The notes beneath the pieces are model-generated. The model searched no databases. It saw nothing but the letters and a program-made list of their open reading frames with translations, and was not told the DNA's origin. This document shows, one piece after another, positions 5,826 through 13,643 of a DNA stretch of 30,986 nt. The number at the start of each line of letters is the position of its first letter. The stretch's first letter is position 1. Source of the DNA: a virus. A program made the position numbers and the translations under genes. The stretch is taken from IMG/VR virus record IMGVR_UViG_3300048014_000077, positions 1 to 30,986 of that record; one strand, given 5' to 3'.

Positions 5826-7637
5826 ATGAGCAGATTCCCTCCCAAGCAAGAAAAATGGCGCAACGCCGCAAGGGCAAACCCAATCGGGTTTATCGAAAAA
5901 CGCATACGTATTGCTGATTTAATGGGACGGGAAGTTGACTTTAAGCTGAACTGGGCACAGCGCAAAGTTGCAGAGTGGAAACGCGATCTACACAAGTCCG
6001 GTAAGCCCGTGCGTGGATGGGTAACCAAGTGGCGCAGGGCTGGCGTTACACTCTACGAATCAGCCGATGGATATGCCTACGCCTACGGCACAGATAATGC
6101 CAGGTTGGGAGTGATCGCCCACTTGGAAGATCGCGCGAAGGAAATTTTGCACAACTATCGCATGTTCGACGAATCAATCGCGCGGTATCACCCCGATTTA
6201 TTGCTCGAGAAGGCGAAAGATAATATCTTCGGAATTCGCTTTGCTAAGAGTAATGCACAGGTTCTAATTGCCACAGCAGAGAACCCAATCAAAGTACGCG
6301 GCGATGGCATTCATCGACTGCACGGCTCAGAAGCTGCGCACTGGTACAATAAATTTCATTTAGTGATGAAAGAAGTGTGTCCGGTCGTGCCACCAGATCC
6401 AATGTCAGAGATTATTCTTGAATCGACTGGCTCAATCATCGGTTCGGAACCTTACGAGCATTGGATGGAAGCCGAGTTAGGCAGGAATGAGTTTGCCTCC
6501 TTGTTTCTCTGTTGGCTAGACGATCCTTCGCAAGCCATTCCTTTTGTGAGCGACAAAGAAAAACATGAGCTTTACGACAAGATCATTCAAACTGAACCGC
6601 GTCTTGCTGAGCTAAACGCGTTTTACAAGCTCACGCCGGAACAGATTAACCGCAGTTGGCAAATGTTTCACTACCAGTCAGAGAACGACTTTGACTACTA
6701 CTGTAGGGAGTTTCCGTACAACAAGCAAATGGCTTGGAGTGCAGGTGGAGACTCGTTTTTTGGCGTTTACGAGATAGGCAAAGCGCGCCCGGAAAATCCA
6801 GAGTATATTTATCTCGTTGACCAACATTACATGCGACGGTTGTTTACCGATCCAGGGCAGCTCCGCAGAGTTGATCATGTTGAGCAGTATTCGATCTTGC
6901 CTCACCTGAAGATCTGGGCGCTGCCAACGAAGGGCGCTCGGTACGTCATTGGTGGCGACAGCTCGCTTGGCGAAAGCGGAGGCGACTACTCGGCGGCTTA
7001 TCTTATTGACGTTGTGACTCGCGAAATGATGGCTTCCTATCACGGGCTACTCAGACCAGACGAAGCAGCTTGCCTAATGGTCTCGTTATGCAGAATGTAC
7101 AACAATGCTCTTGCTGCCCCCGAAACCAACCCGGCAGGCGGTGGATACGAGGCTTTGAACTGCATCCAGCGACTTGGCTATCACAATATCTATTCTTCGC
7201 GCCGCCGCGATTCCAACCAAGGGATTGAGAGCAGCAAGGCGCTTGGATGGTGGACTCATTCGAGATCCAGGCCGCTCATGTTAGGGGAGCTGCGGAAGAC
7301 TTTTATCGACGCGGTACGCAATAGAATAGCAGACCCCGGTTTATTTCGCGATCAGTCGCTGATTAATGAAATGCGCACATTCGGGATGCGAGCGGATGGT
7401 ACGCCGGGCGCCAACGCTAATTGCAAAGATGATCGCGTGATAGCTTGTGCTATCGCCCACCAGGTGGCAAACGACGAGGTGTATTGCACACTAGATGATA
7501 CGCTGTTCCAATATGCAAAATCGACAATGCCTAAGCCTGACCCAGAACAATTGATTATGAAAAGAGACCCCAACCAGGTGATATCGCGCTTCATGAGTCC
7601 CCACAGTCCGTTCAATCGAAACAAGTTTGAAATTTAG
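5826..7637 (+). CDS. terL: Terminase large subunit (ATPase and nuclease)
   Basis: The 603-residue protein is the packaging motor. An unusual Walker A-like segment TKWRRAGVT lies at 67-75. A Walker B-like segment, IHRLHGSEAAHW (162-173), carries SEAA in place of the common DE pair, as in several phage terminases. The C-terminal RNase H-like nuclease follows: GGDSSLGESGGDYSAAYLID (first Asp at 378), ETNPAGGG (Glu433) and KDDRVIACAIA (Asp535/536). Length is typical for P22-like and related large terminases. It cuts concatemeric DNA and drives it through the portal, whose gene lies 1.6 kb downstream rather than adjacent. The start ATG is 3 bases after the previous stop. Confident. Confidence 0.93.
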   Translation: MSRFPPKQEKWRNAARANPIGFIEKRIRIADLMGREVDFKLNWAQRKVAEWKRDLHKSGKPVRGWVTKWRRAGVTLYESADGYAYAYGTDNARLGVIAHLEDRAKEILHNYRMFDESIARYHPDLLLEKAKDNIFGIRFAKSNAQVLIATAENPIKVRGDGIHRLHGSEAAHWYNKFHLVMKEVCPVVPPDPMSEIILESTGSIIGSEPYEHWMEAELGRNEFASLFLCWLDDPSQAIPFVSDKEKHELYDKIIQTEPRLAELNAFYKLTPEQINRSWQMFHYQSENDFDYYCREFPYNKQMAWSAGGDSFFGVYEIGKARPENPEYIYLVDQHYMRRLFTDPGQLRRVDHVEQYSILPHLKIWALPTKGARYVIGGDSSLGESGGDYSAAYLIDVVTREMMASYHGLLRPDEAACLMVSLCRMYNNALAAPETNPAGGGYEALNCIQRLGYHNIYSSRRRDSNQGIESSKALGWWTHSRSRPLMLGELRKTFIDAVRNRIADPGLFRDQSLINEMRTFGMRADGTPGANANCKDDRVIACAIAHQVANDEVYCTLDDTLFQYAKSTMPKPDPEQLIMKRDPNQVISRFMSPHSPFNRNKFEI

Positions 7638-7695
7638 CCCAATCAACTACACAGTATAGAGTGCATGGTATGAGTACGAGCAGGAGTAATAGAGA

Positions 7696-8493
7696 GTGAG
7701 CAAAAACATAGAGAAACTGAAGGCGGTAATGCCCGCGACGATGAAAGCGATCGGTAAGGCGGCGCGACAAGGGGATATCCCGAATATCTCGACGCAGCCT
7801 GTGATTGAGACAAAGCCGTTCAATAGCCATCAATTTGAGGGTAATTTCCGCGATCAAGCAGGGCTGACAGCGGAGCATTTGAACCTGGCGGCGGCGCATA
7901 TCAGCGGAGCGAATCAGGAGTTGCGGCAGTTGCGGTCTGAATTTGCTGAGCAGGCAAGCCAGTTAGCGCGCTTGGAGCTCCCCGACACACAGGTGATGGT
8001 TGATGGACACAAGATAGAGGTGCCATTCCACGTGAAACAGTATGCCATTGACCTTGATCAAGAGAAGTACATGCGCATTATGTGGGGCTTGCTCGGTGCA
8101 GAGCGCATTTTAGACTTCCAGAAGCATGCTACCAAGAGCAATCAGAACAACACGCCAGCACTTTGGCTCAATCAGGCAATTCAGATTGAGGTAAAAAAGC
8201 CCTACGTGTACCAGATACGCCAGAACGTAGGGCAGAAGATCAAAGACGAAGGGATGGACAATATTACGCCAGAACTCGCGCAGACTGCCAGCAACTATCT
8301 GCATATGGCACTGGGTTCAACTTTGCACGGACAGTTAACGCACATCGCCAGCACGCAGGATTTATCGATCCTGACGGTGTTTGTGATCATCGTGGATGAG
8401 ATCCTGAGATCGCGCGGAGTGCAGAGCGTACCGGTCGTGGCAAGCAGCCTGTGGGCCAACCCGTTTGGTGAAGATGCGGAGGAAGCAAGCTAA
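7696..8493 (+). CDS. Unknown protein between terminase and portal, 265 residues
   Basis: Start is GTG with AGGAG 9 nt upstream. A 58-base gap separates it from terminase and holds only a tiny 9-codon frame. The product has a charged start, a helical coiled-coil-like part (QELRQLRSEFAEQASQLARLE, about 75-95), and a central mixed region with VDGHKIEVPFHVKQYAIDLD and many Gln/Asn. A hydrophobic strand pair (LSILTVFVIIVDEIL) lies near 225-240. I do not recognise it. It could be a virion or packaging accessory protein because of its position. It ends with a TAATG overlap. Confidence 0.62.
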   Translation: MSKNIEKLKAVMPATMKAIGKAARQGDIPNISTQPVIETKPFNSHQFEGNFRDQAGLTAEHLNLAAAHISGANQELRQLRSEFAEQASQLARLELPDTQVMVDGHKIEVPFHVKQYAIDLDQEKYMRIMWGLLGAERILDFQKHATKSNQNNTPALWLNQAIQIEVKKPYVYQIRQNVGQKIKDEGMDNITPELAQTASNYLHMALGSTLHGQLTHIASTQDLSILTVFVIIVDEILRSRGVQSVPVVASSLWANPFGEDAEEAS

Positions 8494-8636
8494 TGGAGCT
8501 AGCTATCTTCACTTGGGTAGTCGTCACGCTGTCGCTGTGCGTTGTGTTCAAAATGTTCAAGCATTTTGAAAGACGTGCAAAGAAGCGCAGTAAGGCGATT
8601 TTGAAGCGCATCAAGCGACTGGGGGTTAAGAAATAA
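8493..8636 (+). CDS. 47-residue membrane microprotein with basic tail
   Basis: A short frame linked on both sides by TAATG overlaps, with GGAGGA as ribosome site. The first 20 residues form one membrane helix (LAIFTWVVVTLSLCVVF). The rest is strongly basic (FERRAKKRSKAILKRIKRLG). One helix plus a cationic tail is the shape of small holin- or pinholin-like proteins and of some phage inner-membrane effectors; no family is recognised. It is followed by a second membrane-anchored gene, so the pair may form one module. Confidence 0.62.
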   Translation: MELAIFTWVVVTLSLCVVFKMFKHFERRAKKRSKAILKRIKRLGVKK

Positions 8637-9004
8637 TGGAATGCATTGCGTTGATGTGGGCAGGTGTGGCGCTGTCTCTGATTGGCGTGTGGCTTATCGA
8701 GTGGCGCTACGACTCTTTGAACCAGAAGCGATCAGATGAATTGCAGCGGTGCCTCGATAGTCTTCGTAGAAGCGGTGCGGCTTCACTTGCGATGTTGCTC
8801 GACTACGAGCAAATGCGTGAAGAACTCAACCTGTACCACGAAGCAAAGCTCCTACCAGCGCTGCGAATGCTTGCTGCCCAACGGACAGAGCCACAGCCGG
8901 AACCGCAGCCCGAGCCAGAACCGTCCAGACGTAGTGGTGCGCGCGAGCCGCTGAGTGCTGAAGAGATCGAAAACCTCTACGACAAAGTGAAGGCAGCATA
9001 CTGA
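8636..9004 (+). CDS. Membrane-anchored protein with PEPQ repeat
   Basis: The 122-residue protein starts with a membrane segment (about residues 3-22, LMWAGVALSLIGVWLIEW), then a helical, partly coiled-coil part (RSDELQRCLDSLRRS, MREELNLYHEAK), then a Pro/Glu/Gln repeat near 84-96 (EPQPEPQPEPEP), and a short acidic helix at the end. N-in or N-out topology is not clear. The shape (membrane anchor, coiled coil, Pro-rich linker) recalls inner-membrane spanins and other envelope-spanning proteins, but no outer-membrane partner is seen. It overlaps the upstream gene as TAATG. Confidence 0.6.
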   Translation: MECIALMWAGVALSLIGVWLIEWRYDSLNQKRSDELQRCLDSLRRSGAASLAMLLDYEQMREELNLYHEAKLLPALRMLAAQRTEPQPEPQPEPEPSRRSGAREPLSAEEIENLYDKVKAAY

Positions 9005-9256
9005 ATGAGCGACGATGACATCTGGGGATTAAACGATGACGAGGTGTTGCGTCTAGCAAGACTTGGCAAACTTGTCGAAGCCATGCCACCGGGTCACTTT
9101 ATAGGAAGGGAATACCCTATACCTCATGCTGCTGACAAAGAGTGGGACTACTGCAAGGTGGACAAAGGTGAATACATCAACCTTGGAACTGGTTTTACGG
9201 CAGCCGAAGCTCTAATGAACGGCGGTTGTGAGTTGGCTGCGCGAAGGAGAATCTGA
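9005..9256 (+). CDS. Unknown small acidic protein before portal, 83 residues
   Basis: Begins MSDDDIWGLNDDEVLRLARLG, a helical acidic start, then an aromatic middle (EWDYCKVDKGEYINLGTGFTAAEALMNGG). The ATG follows the upstream stop at once (TGAATG), and the end overlaps the portal start as TGATG. The middle part resembles small phage proteins of a hydrolase- or lyase-accessory look, but I cannot name it. Tight coupling to the portal suggests co-expression with virion genes. Confidence 0.58.
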   Translation: MSDDDIWGLNDDEVLRLARLGKLVEAMPPGHFIGREYPIPHAADKEWDYCKVDKGEYINLGTGFTAAEALMNGGCELAARRRI

Positions 9257-11196
9257 TGACACTGGAAATTTCTCTAAACACGCGTATCAACTGGGACGAT
9301 GTGAAACGTTTCACGCCAGATCTCTACGATGAGTATTGCAATGCGCCTCTATGGGAAATTGATTCCCCTGATTTCACTTGTGCCGAGGATTACCACGGCT
9401 ACTACACAGCATTTGGGCAGCAGCTGGTCCAGGCAAGCAAGTCGATCATTGGCAGATGGCAGATGCGCGGCAAAGAAGCGGCGCAAGCCGCAGAAAGAGC
9501 GCTGAATCCCAGTTTGCCGGTATTCGACTTCCAAAGCGCAGTATCAGAGGAACCATTGCCTATTGCAGTGGCGCAAATCCACGAGAAAGTAGCGCTCCTA
9601 AGCTCTAATCCGCCGCGTCCTATTGCCATGCCTCAGCAAGAAAGCCAGGGCGAAGAGGTAGCAGCGCTTAACCAGCTCATGGACATGGTCTATGAAGACA
9701 ATAACTGGCCCATTGTTTGTTCAAAGAGCCACTATGACATCCAATTCTGGAACGCCGCTTGCCTGCGCTGGACAATTGACCAGTTTTCGCCCGGCGTGCC
9801 AGGTGTTGAGGCAAAAATCACCCTCGATAAAGTCTCAATGGATGATATTTTCCCCGATCCCAAGGCAAAAGAGCTGGACTGGCGCTATATGGACTATTGC
9901 GTGCAAAAGCACGTCATGGAGATAGGCGAAATCCAGTCGCAGTACCCACTCATGGCTAGTTTGGTCAGCGCCAGCTCTGATGAGGTCATTTCGGATACGT
10001 CAGTCACCTCGCGCAATAATGAGGATTATGTGCAGTCCCCACAGCCGAAGATGGCGCGCGATGCAGCAGGCAGAAGGCAAAAGATCACCGTGCTTGAGGT
10101 GTGGCTCAAGGACTCGCGCACCAAATTTGAGCCATTGCTTGTGGAGGGCGCCAACAATAAGCCCTACAAAGAGCGATTCAAGCTCGATGAAGACGGGTTT
10201 ATCATAGGCAACTGGGTGCCGCGCTATCCAGACGGCAGAGTGCTCATAATGACCGGGGATGTGGTTCTAATGGACAGTGCCAATCCATTCCCGCATGGTC
10301 AATTTCCGTTTGTCTTCCCGATCGGCAATCCTTCAAATGTGTGGTATTCGGAAGGTGATGCCATGCGCATCATGACTGTTACCCGCAAATTCAACAACAT
10401 CACAAGCGCTATCCACAGGTTTTACCAGTCGGAAGTGTTGCGCCCGATGCACTGCGATGCCGGTGCACTAATGGACCCGAATCTACAACAACAAGTGCCT
10501 AATGACGTCACATTCATTCTTGAACTGTCACCAGGCAAGTCACTCGCTCGACCGCCAGCCACTGATGTTCCCCCCGCTGTCTACACGTACGTACAACTAC
10601 TTCAGAGTATGATCGACTTGACATCTGGCTCAAGTGGGGTAATGCGTGGGCAGATAAGCGATGGTGCGCAGTTGTCGGCAGAGGCGCTTAGCTCATTACA
10701 GCAGTTTGCATCCTCGCGCTTGGCACTGTCAGCCACATTCTTTAATGCTGCCATCCGCCAACTAGGCTACCAATTAATGTGGATACTACGCGGCATAGCA
10801 AAAGAAAAAATCAAAGTGACGATTACGATGCCTGATGGTAGCCCTAAGGTTATCGATTGGGAGTCCGACCGCAAGATCTTTGAGAAGGGCGACCCGATAG
10901 CCATTCGCAATCTCAGACGCGCCGAAGACTATCTGATGACAATCAAGGCCGGTACCGGCAAGCCAGGCGCTCAAGACCAGCAGCAGGCACAATCGCTTCA
11001 ATTGTTCAAAGACAACGCTATTGACCGCGACGCATTGCTTGAAAACCTTCAGTATCCGAATAGGCAAGCGATCGGTCCACGTATGCGCGCTAAAGAGTTG
11101 GAAGACCTCAGGACGGCAGCAGAAGGGCGCGCAATCGGCATGTCGGTTGCTACCGCGCTCAAAGAAGACAATCCTGGGAAAAAGAAAAAAAGCTAG
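9256..11196 (+). CDS. Portal protein, P22-like
   Basis: The 646-residue product has portal signs: a long helical entry (SKSIIGRWQMRGKEAAQAAERALNP), a run like KVSMDDIFPDPKAKELDWRYM typical of P22-type portals, the hallmark PHGQFPFVFP near 350-360, and the crown/stem helices around LTSGSSGVMRGQISDGAQLSAEALSSLQQFASSRL with long helices after it. It ends with a Lys tail (GKKKKS). It forms the 12-subunit ring through which DNA enters and leaves the head. AAGGAG precedes the ATG. Of note, the capsid and scaffold genes that normally follow are on the other strand 15 kb away. Confidence 0.88.
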   Translation: MTLEISLNTRINWDDVKRFTPDLYDEYCNAPLWEIDSPDFTCAEDYHGYYTAFGQQLVQASKSIIGRWQMRGKEAAQAAERALNPSLPVFDFQSAVSEEPLPIAVAQIHEKVALLSSNPPRPIAMPQQESQGEEVAALNQLMDMVYEDNNWPIVCSKSHYDIQFWNAACLRWTIDQFSPGVPGVEAKITLDKVSMDDIFPDPKAKELDWRYMDYCVQKHVMEIGEIQSQYPLMASLVSASSDEVISDTSVTSRNNEDYVQSPQPKMARDAAGRRQKITVLEVWLKDSRTKFEPLLVEGANNKPYKERFKLDEDGFIIGNWVPRYPDGRVLIMTGDVVLMDSANPFPHGQFPFVFPIGNPSNVWYSEGDAMRIMTVTRKFNNITSAIHRFYQSEVLRPMHCDAGALMDPNLQQQVPNDVTFILELSPGKSLARPPATDVPPAVYTYVQLLQSMIDLTSGSSGVMRGQISDGAQLSAEALSSLQQFASSRLALSATFFNAAIRQLGYQLMWILRGIAKEKIKVTITMPDGSPKVIDWESDRKIFEKGDPIAIRNLRRAEDYLMTIKAGTGKPGAQDQQQAQSLQLFKDNAIDRDALLENLQYPNRQAIGPRMRAKELEDLRTAAEGRAIGMSVATALKEDNPGKKKKS

Positions 11197-11204
11197 GGGG
11201 CGCC

Positions 11205-11486
11205 TTGAAACAGGTACTTTTAGCGTTAATCTGGGCTGTATTTGCGACAATCGCAGCGTTTGCCCAACAGCAAAACACCATCATCTATGTGATGCCAGGC
11301 GAGAGCATACCGCGCACTCATGCCGTTGTGCTTGTTCACGGTGTCGCCTACAATGCCGATCCGACCAATGCGGCGCACCAAGGCAAAGTACCAGCAATAT
11401 TATGTGGGTGCAGGTGGCGCGCTCAGCACAAGCCCTACGGCACCAGGGGCTGTATGGTCGCAGTACATAGGTTATGCCCGATCTAG
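11205..11486 (+). CDS. Signal-peptide N-terminal part of a fibre-like gene (frame changes downstream)
   Basis: From TTG 11205 (GGGGG 4-5 nt upstream) the frame encodes a classical Sec signal peptide (MKQVLLALIWAVFATIAAFA, cleavage expected after AFA), then QQQNTIIYVMPGES and a plausible exported domain up to about GKVPA (near 11390). After that the reading becomes Cys/Arg-rich noise (LCGCRWRAQHKP), while the +1 frame gives good fibre-like sequence (QYYVGAGGALSTSPTAPGAVW). So the real product most likely joins this part to the ORF ending at 12081. The junction lies near 11385-11400. A one-base insertion, a sequencing error or a programmed +1 frameshift could explain it. Confidence 0.6.
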   Translation: MKQVLLALIWAVFATIAAFAQQQNTIIYVMPGESIPRTHAVVLVHGVAYNADPTNAAHQGKVPAILCGCRWRAQHKPYGTRGCMVAVHRLCPI

Positions 11487-12081
11487 TACGCTCCTTGAGC
11501 TAAACACAACCCAGGTCGTTTCAGCCAGTGGCAGCGCTGCTGTGCAAAGCGTGACTGGCAACGGCACTGTTACCGCATCACCAACAACCGGCAATGTTGT
11601 GATCGGCTTGCCAACTACAACAGTGACACCAGGAAGTTACACAAATACCAATCTGACAGTTGATGCTTATGGAAGGCTGACCACAGCAAGTAGCGGCGGT
11701 TGCGGCGGAAGTGGCCCAGGCGGCTGTGCAAACCAAATGCAATATAACAATGCCGGCACATTTGGTGGCATAGGTAACGGCACGGCAGGTCAGATCATGA
11801 CCAGCCAAGGCGCCTGTAGTGCGCCACATATGGCTGCAAATGCTGCACTCAATGCTTCCAATATTAGCTCCGGTACATTGCCAGCTGCACGATTACCCAA
11901 GCCCACAGGCACAACCCTGGGTGGTATAGAGAGCGGGTGCGCTCCTTCTCACCAGTTGATGAGTGGCGTAAGTGGATGTGGTGTGCCGCAATTTGGCACG
12001 CTGCCTAAGCCCACTACTAGCGCTCTAGGCGGTATAGAGGCAATCAACGGCATTAGTCATGAGTGGGTCAACTCTATTTAG
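11320..12081 (+). CDS. Fibre-like C-terminal part of the frame-changed gene
   Basis: Frame +1 relative to the signal-peptide ORF. Meaningful sequence starts near 11390 and holds VVSASGSAAVQSVTGNGTVT, then the common phage fibre module SYTNTNLTVDAYGRLTTASSG, a Cys/Gly stretch (GGCGGSGPGGC), MQYNNAGTFGGIGNG and two LPKPT...LGGIE repeats near the end. These are typical of tail fibre or receptor-binding stems. The same SYTN...DA.GR..TASSG module occurs in the fibre gene at the right edge of the window. The end is followed by the small Cys-rich gene. Host binding is the usual role; the exported N-terminus makes that role uncertain here. Confidence 0.65.
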   Translation: MPLCLFTVSPTMPIRPMRRTKAKYQQYYVGAGGALSTSPTAPGAVWSQYIGYARSSTLLELNTTQVVSASGSAAVQSVTGNGTVTASPTTGNVVIGLPTTTVTPGSYTNTNLTVDAYGRLTTASSGGCGGSGPGGCANQMQYNNAGTFGGIGNGTAGQIMTSQGACSAPHMAANAALNASNISSGTLPAARLPKPTGTTLGGIESGCAPSHQLMSGVSGCGVPQFGTLPKPTTSALGGIEAINGISHEWVNSI

Positions 12082-12091
12082 AGTAAATATT

Positions 12092-12385
12092 ATGTCTCAC
12101 ACAGAAATTGAAATCATGCAGATGCGAGCCAAGAGAGATGAATTGCTTGATTGCAGCGCAATGCAATGTCAGCCCTGTTGGTTCTATCGTTACGAGCCGG
12201 ATGAGTGGCACTTGCGCCGCAAGCATCAATGTCCACTATGTGAGGGTTGGCGATCATTCTGTGAGTCATGTTTCACGGATCACCACGAAGGCGGCTGGAA
12301 CTCGTGCAATCACAATCCGAATGATAGCAGCGGTCCTCGTAAGTGCCCGAGATGGCATCCACTATGTAGAGAGGCGATGAAATGA
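12092..12385 (+). CDS. Cys/His-rich small protein
   Basis: A 97-residue product with many metal-ligand residues: CQPCW, CPLCEGW, CESCFTDHH, then CNH and CPRWHPLC. At least four CxxC-type pairs in about 70 residues suggest two zinc sites of RING or treble-clef type. The frame extends upstream to 12059, but that start would overlap the fibre gene; ATG 12092 is chosen though it lacks a clear ribosome site. It ends with an ATGA overlap. Function unknown; zinc-binding phage proteins often bind host proteins or nucleic acids. Confidence 0.6.
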   Translation: MSHTEIEIMQMRAKRDELLDCSAMQCQPCWFYRYEPDEWHLRRKHQCPLCEGWRSFCESCFTDHHEGGWNSCNHNPNDSSGPRKCPRWHPLCREAMK

Positions 12386-12696
12386 GCGAGACTGAGAAGG
12401 ACATCGAAACTGTAGCCTGTCGAATGGTCGGCATGAACGAACAGCACGCATTGGAGGCGTGGACAAATCTACTGCACCTCGCGCGCCTTGGCGATGCCGT
12501 CGAGGCGAACCATCACCGGCTAGTCTATGCGGTGCGCAAGGCTTACTTCGCCCTGAAGGATAGCAAGGAACTTGATTATCGGGCATCTTGCGAATGCGCA
12601 ATCGGTTGGATCGAGACTGTGAAAGACCTGCTCGACTCCGCCACGCCAGCAGAAGCACTCGCCGCGCTCACGCACAAGGAGGACGGGAATGGCTAA
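12382..12696 (+). CDS. Unknown helical acidic protein, 104 residues
   Basis: A helical protein (HALEAWTNLLHLARLGDAVEA, LVYAVRKAYFALKDSKELD) with a closing SATPAEALAALTHKE. It starts by an ATGA overlap with the Cys-rich gene, with GAGGCGATG as ribosome site. Of similar look to the 83-residue protein at 9005-9256 only in size and acidity. No family recognised. Confidence 0.55.
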   Translation: MSETEKDIETVACRMVGMNEQHALEAWTNLLHLARLGDAVEANHHRLVYAVRKAYFALKDSKELDYRASCECAIGWIETVKDLLDSATPAEALAALTHKEDGNG

Positions 12697-12793
12697 ATGC
12701 TACACGGCAATCAATGGTGAAATCACGGTCAGGGTCTACGCCTTAGTCGAACACGATGAGGACGAGCACATCTCCGACGAATATGACAAGTAA
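12689..12793 (+). CDS. 34-residue microprotein with strong ribosome site
   Basis: ATG 12689 follows AAGGAGG by 6 nt, one of the best ribosome sites in the window, and opens a 34-codon frame beginning MAKCYTAINGEITVRVYALV and ending in an acidic tail (EHDEDEHISDEYDK). It overlaps the upstream gene by 8 bases and the next by 11. The β-strand-like front with acidic tail recalls small phage inhibitors or DNA-mimic-type proteins only loosely. Function unknown. Confidence 0.55.
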   Translation: MAKCYTAINGEITVRVYALVEHDEDEHISDEYDK

Positions 12794-12995
12794 GCCTATT
12801 TGTCCCTGCGATCCCGAACATTCCCCCGGTACTTGTGATGACCTGTGTTGCCCTAACGGCATTCATCGCCATATCCGCCCCTGCCAGAATCGCAAAGCCC
12901 TGCGCTCACCAGACGAGCCGCCGATGACCGATTACGCTGCACCGGTCTTAGAACTATTGACAGAGTTACTGATCGCACAGCCGTGGGTCTCATAA
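12783..12995 (+). CDS. Cys-rich small protein at the end of the rightward operon
   Basis: From ATG 12783 the product has 70 residues with CPCDPEH, CDDLCC and a later HIRPC, then a helical end (APVLELLTELLIAQ). The cysteine pattern suggests a zinc site. The start overlaps the upstream stop by 11 bases (ATGACAAGTAA), the same layout as the overlap at 1875-1885 in the leftward operon. An in-frame ATG at 12756 is possible. This is the last plus-strand gene; 6 bases separate it from the convergent minus-strand gene. Confidence 0.5.
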   Translation: MTSKPICPCDPEHSPGTCDDLCCPNGIHRHIRPCQNRKALRSPDEPPMTDYAAPVLELLTELLIAQPWVS

Positions 12996-13001
12996 GATTG
13001 A

Positions 13002-13304
13002 TTATTTTTTAGCCGCAAGGTACTCATGGGCTGTTTTAAATGCGTACGCTGACACAAGCGCCAGCGCTGGGCCCATGAAATTATTCAGAAATGCCTGCCC
13101 CTTGACTGGTTCTTGCAACGCCAAGATTGAGATTATCACTACAAAGAAAACGAAGCCCACAGCTAACACTACGAGCACATTTGCATAGCCACGAGCCATG
13201 ATTAAAGCGATCTGGGTCTTAGCTCCCACAGGATCACAAAGGCAACCGCGATCGCCGTCAGGCTGTATACAACAATCTGACTTTCCATTATCATCGTCAG
13301 ACAT
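13002..13304 (-). CDS. Two-helix membrane protein, holin candidate
   Basis: The 100-residue product has a Cys/Asp-rich front (SDDDNGKSDCCIQPDGDRGCLC), one strong membrane segment (VLVVLAVGFVFFVVIISILAL), a short loop, a weaker second one (FMGPALALVSAYAF) and a basic tail (AAKK). Size and layout fit phage holins, which permeabilise the inner membrane at lysis. It is the last gene of the long virion operon, a common place for lysis genes. ATG 13304 is taken because it lies 4 bases after the upstream stop. A shorter start at an ATG inside (MARGYANV...) is possible. Confidence 0.55.
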   Translation of the reverse strand: MSDDDNGKSDCCIQPDGDRGCLCDPVGAKTQIALIMARGYANVLVVLAVGFVFFVVIISILALQEPVKGQAFLNNFMGPALALVSAYAFKTAHEYLAAKK

Positions 13305-13308
13305 AACA

Positions 13309-13554
13309 CTAGCGGCTGTCCATCTTACGATCGCCGCGCTTGATCGACATGTTCTTAGAGGTAGACATGCCAGCCCGGACGCCACGGCTCATCACGTCAG
13401 CGTTGCCAGAGCTCCATTCTGGACCGTCTGTAAGGTTGCCAGTCGGAAGCACGTTATCGATGGGTCCGCGGCCGTCGTTGCCGCCCATGCTGCCCATTCT
13501 GCCTACGCTTCGGACTTCTCCAACTGCATTAAGATCGCCAAACGAGTCTGACAT
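13309..13554 (-). CDS. Unknown Gly/Asp-rich small protein, 81 residues
   Basis: A low-complexity, probably flexible protein (GRMGSMGGNDGRGPIDNVLP, then WSSGNADVMSRGVRAGMSTS) ending very basic (IKRGDRKMDSR). A strong GGAGG precedes ATG 13554. It lies between the large internal virion protein and the holin candidate. Composition fits a minor virion component. No family recognised. Confidence 0.58.
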   Translation of the reverse strand: MSDSFGDLNAVGEVRSVGRMGSMGGNDGRGPIDNVLPTGNLTDGPEWSSGNADVMSRGVRAGMSTSKNMSIKRGDRKMDSR

Positions 13555-13556
13555 TT

Positions 13557-13643
13557 TTACCTCCGGCGTTCTTGCCGCTTAGTGTCTGCTTTTTTTGTAC
13601 TCTTGGGAGCCAAGAGATCCATGATGTTATCTTTTCTTGCCAT
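13557..13643 (-). CDS. 28-residue basic microprotein
   Basis: ATG 13643 with GGGAG upstream opens a 28-codon frame beginning MARKDNIMDLLAPKSTKKAD and ending QERRR. The last codons and stop (AGG TAA) provide the ribosome site for the next gene, so the two are coupled. Short basic proteins of this kind are found next to virion genes in many phages; no function is known. It is below ordinary length cut-offs. Confidence 0.5.
   Translation of the reverse strand: MARKDNIMDLLAPKSTKKADTKRQERRR

Noticed and set aside
7671-7700. Nine-codon ORF before the 7696 gene
   Set aside because: It only spans the ribosome site region of the next gene; no support for a leader function such as a hairpin or rare codons.
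12976-13034. ACAGCC / GGCTGT inverted pair as terminator
   Set aside because: Arms are only six bases with about 45 bases between them and a weak T-run; not convincing.
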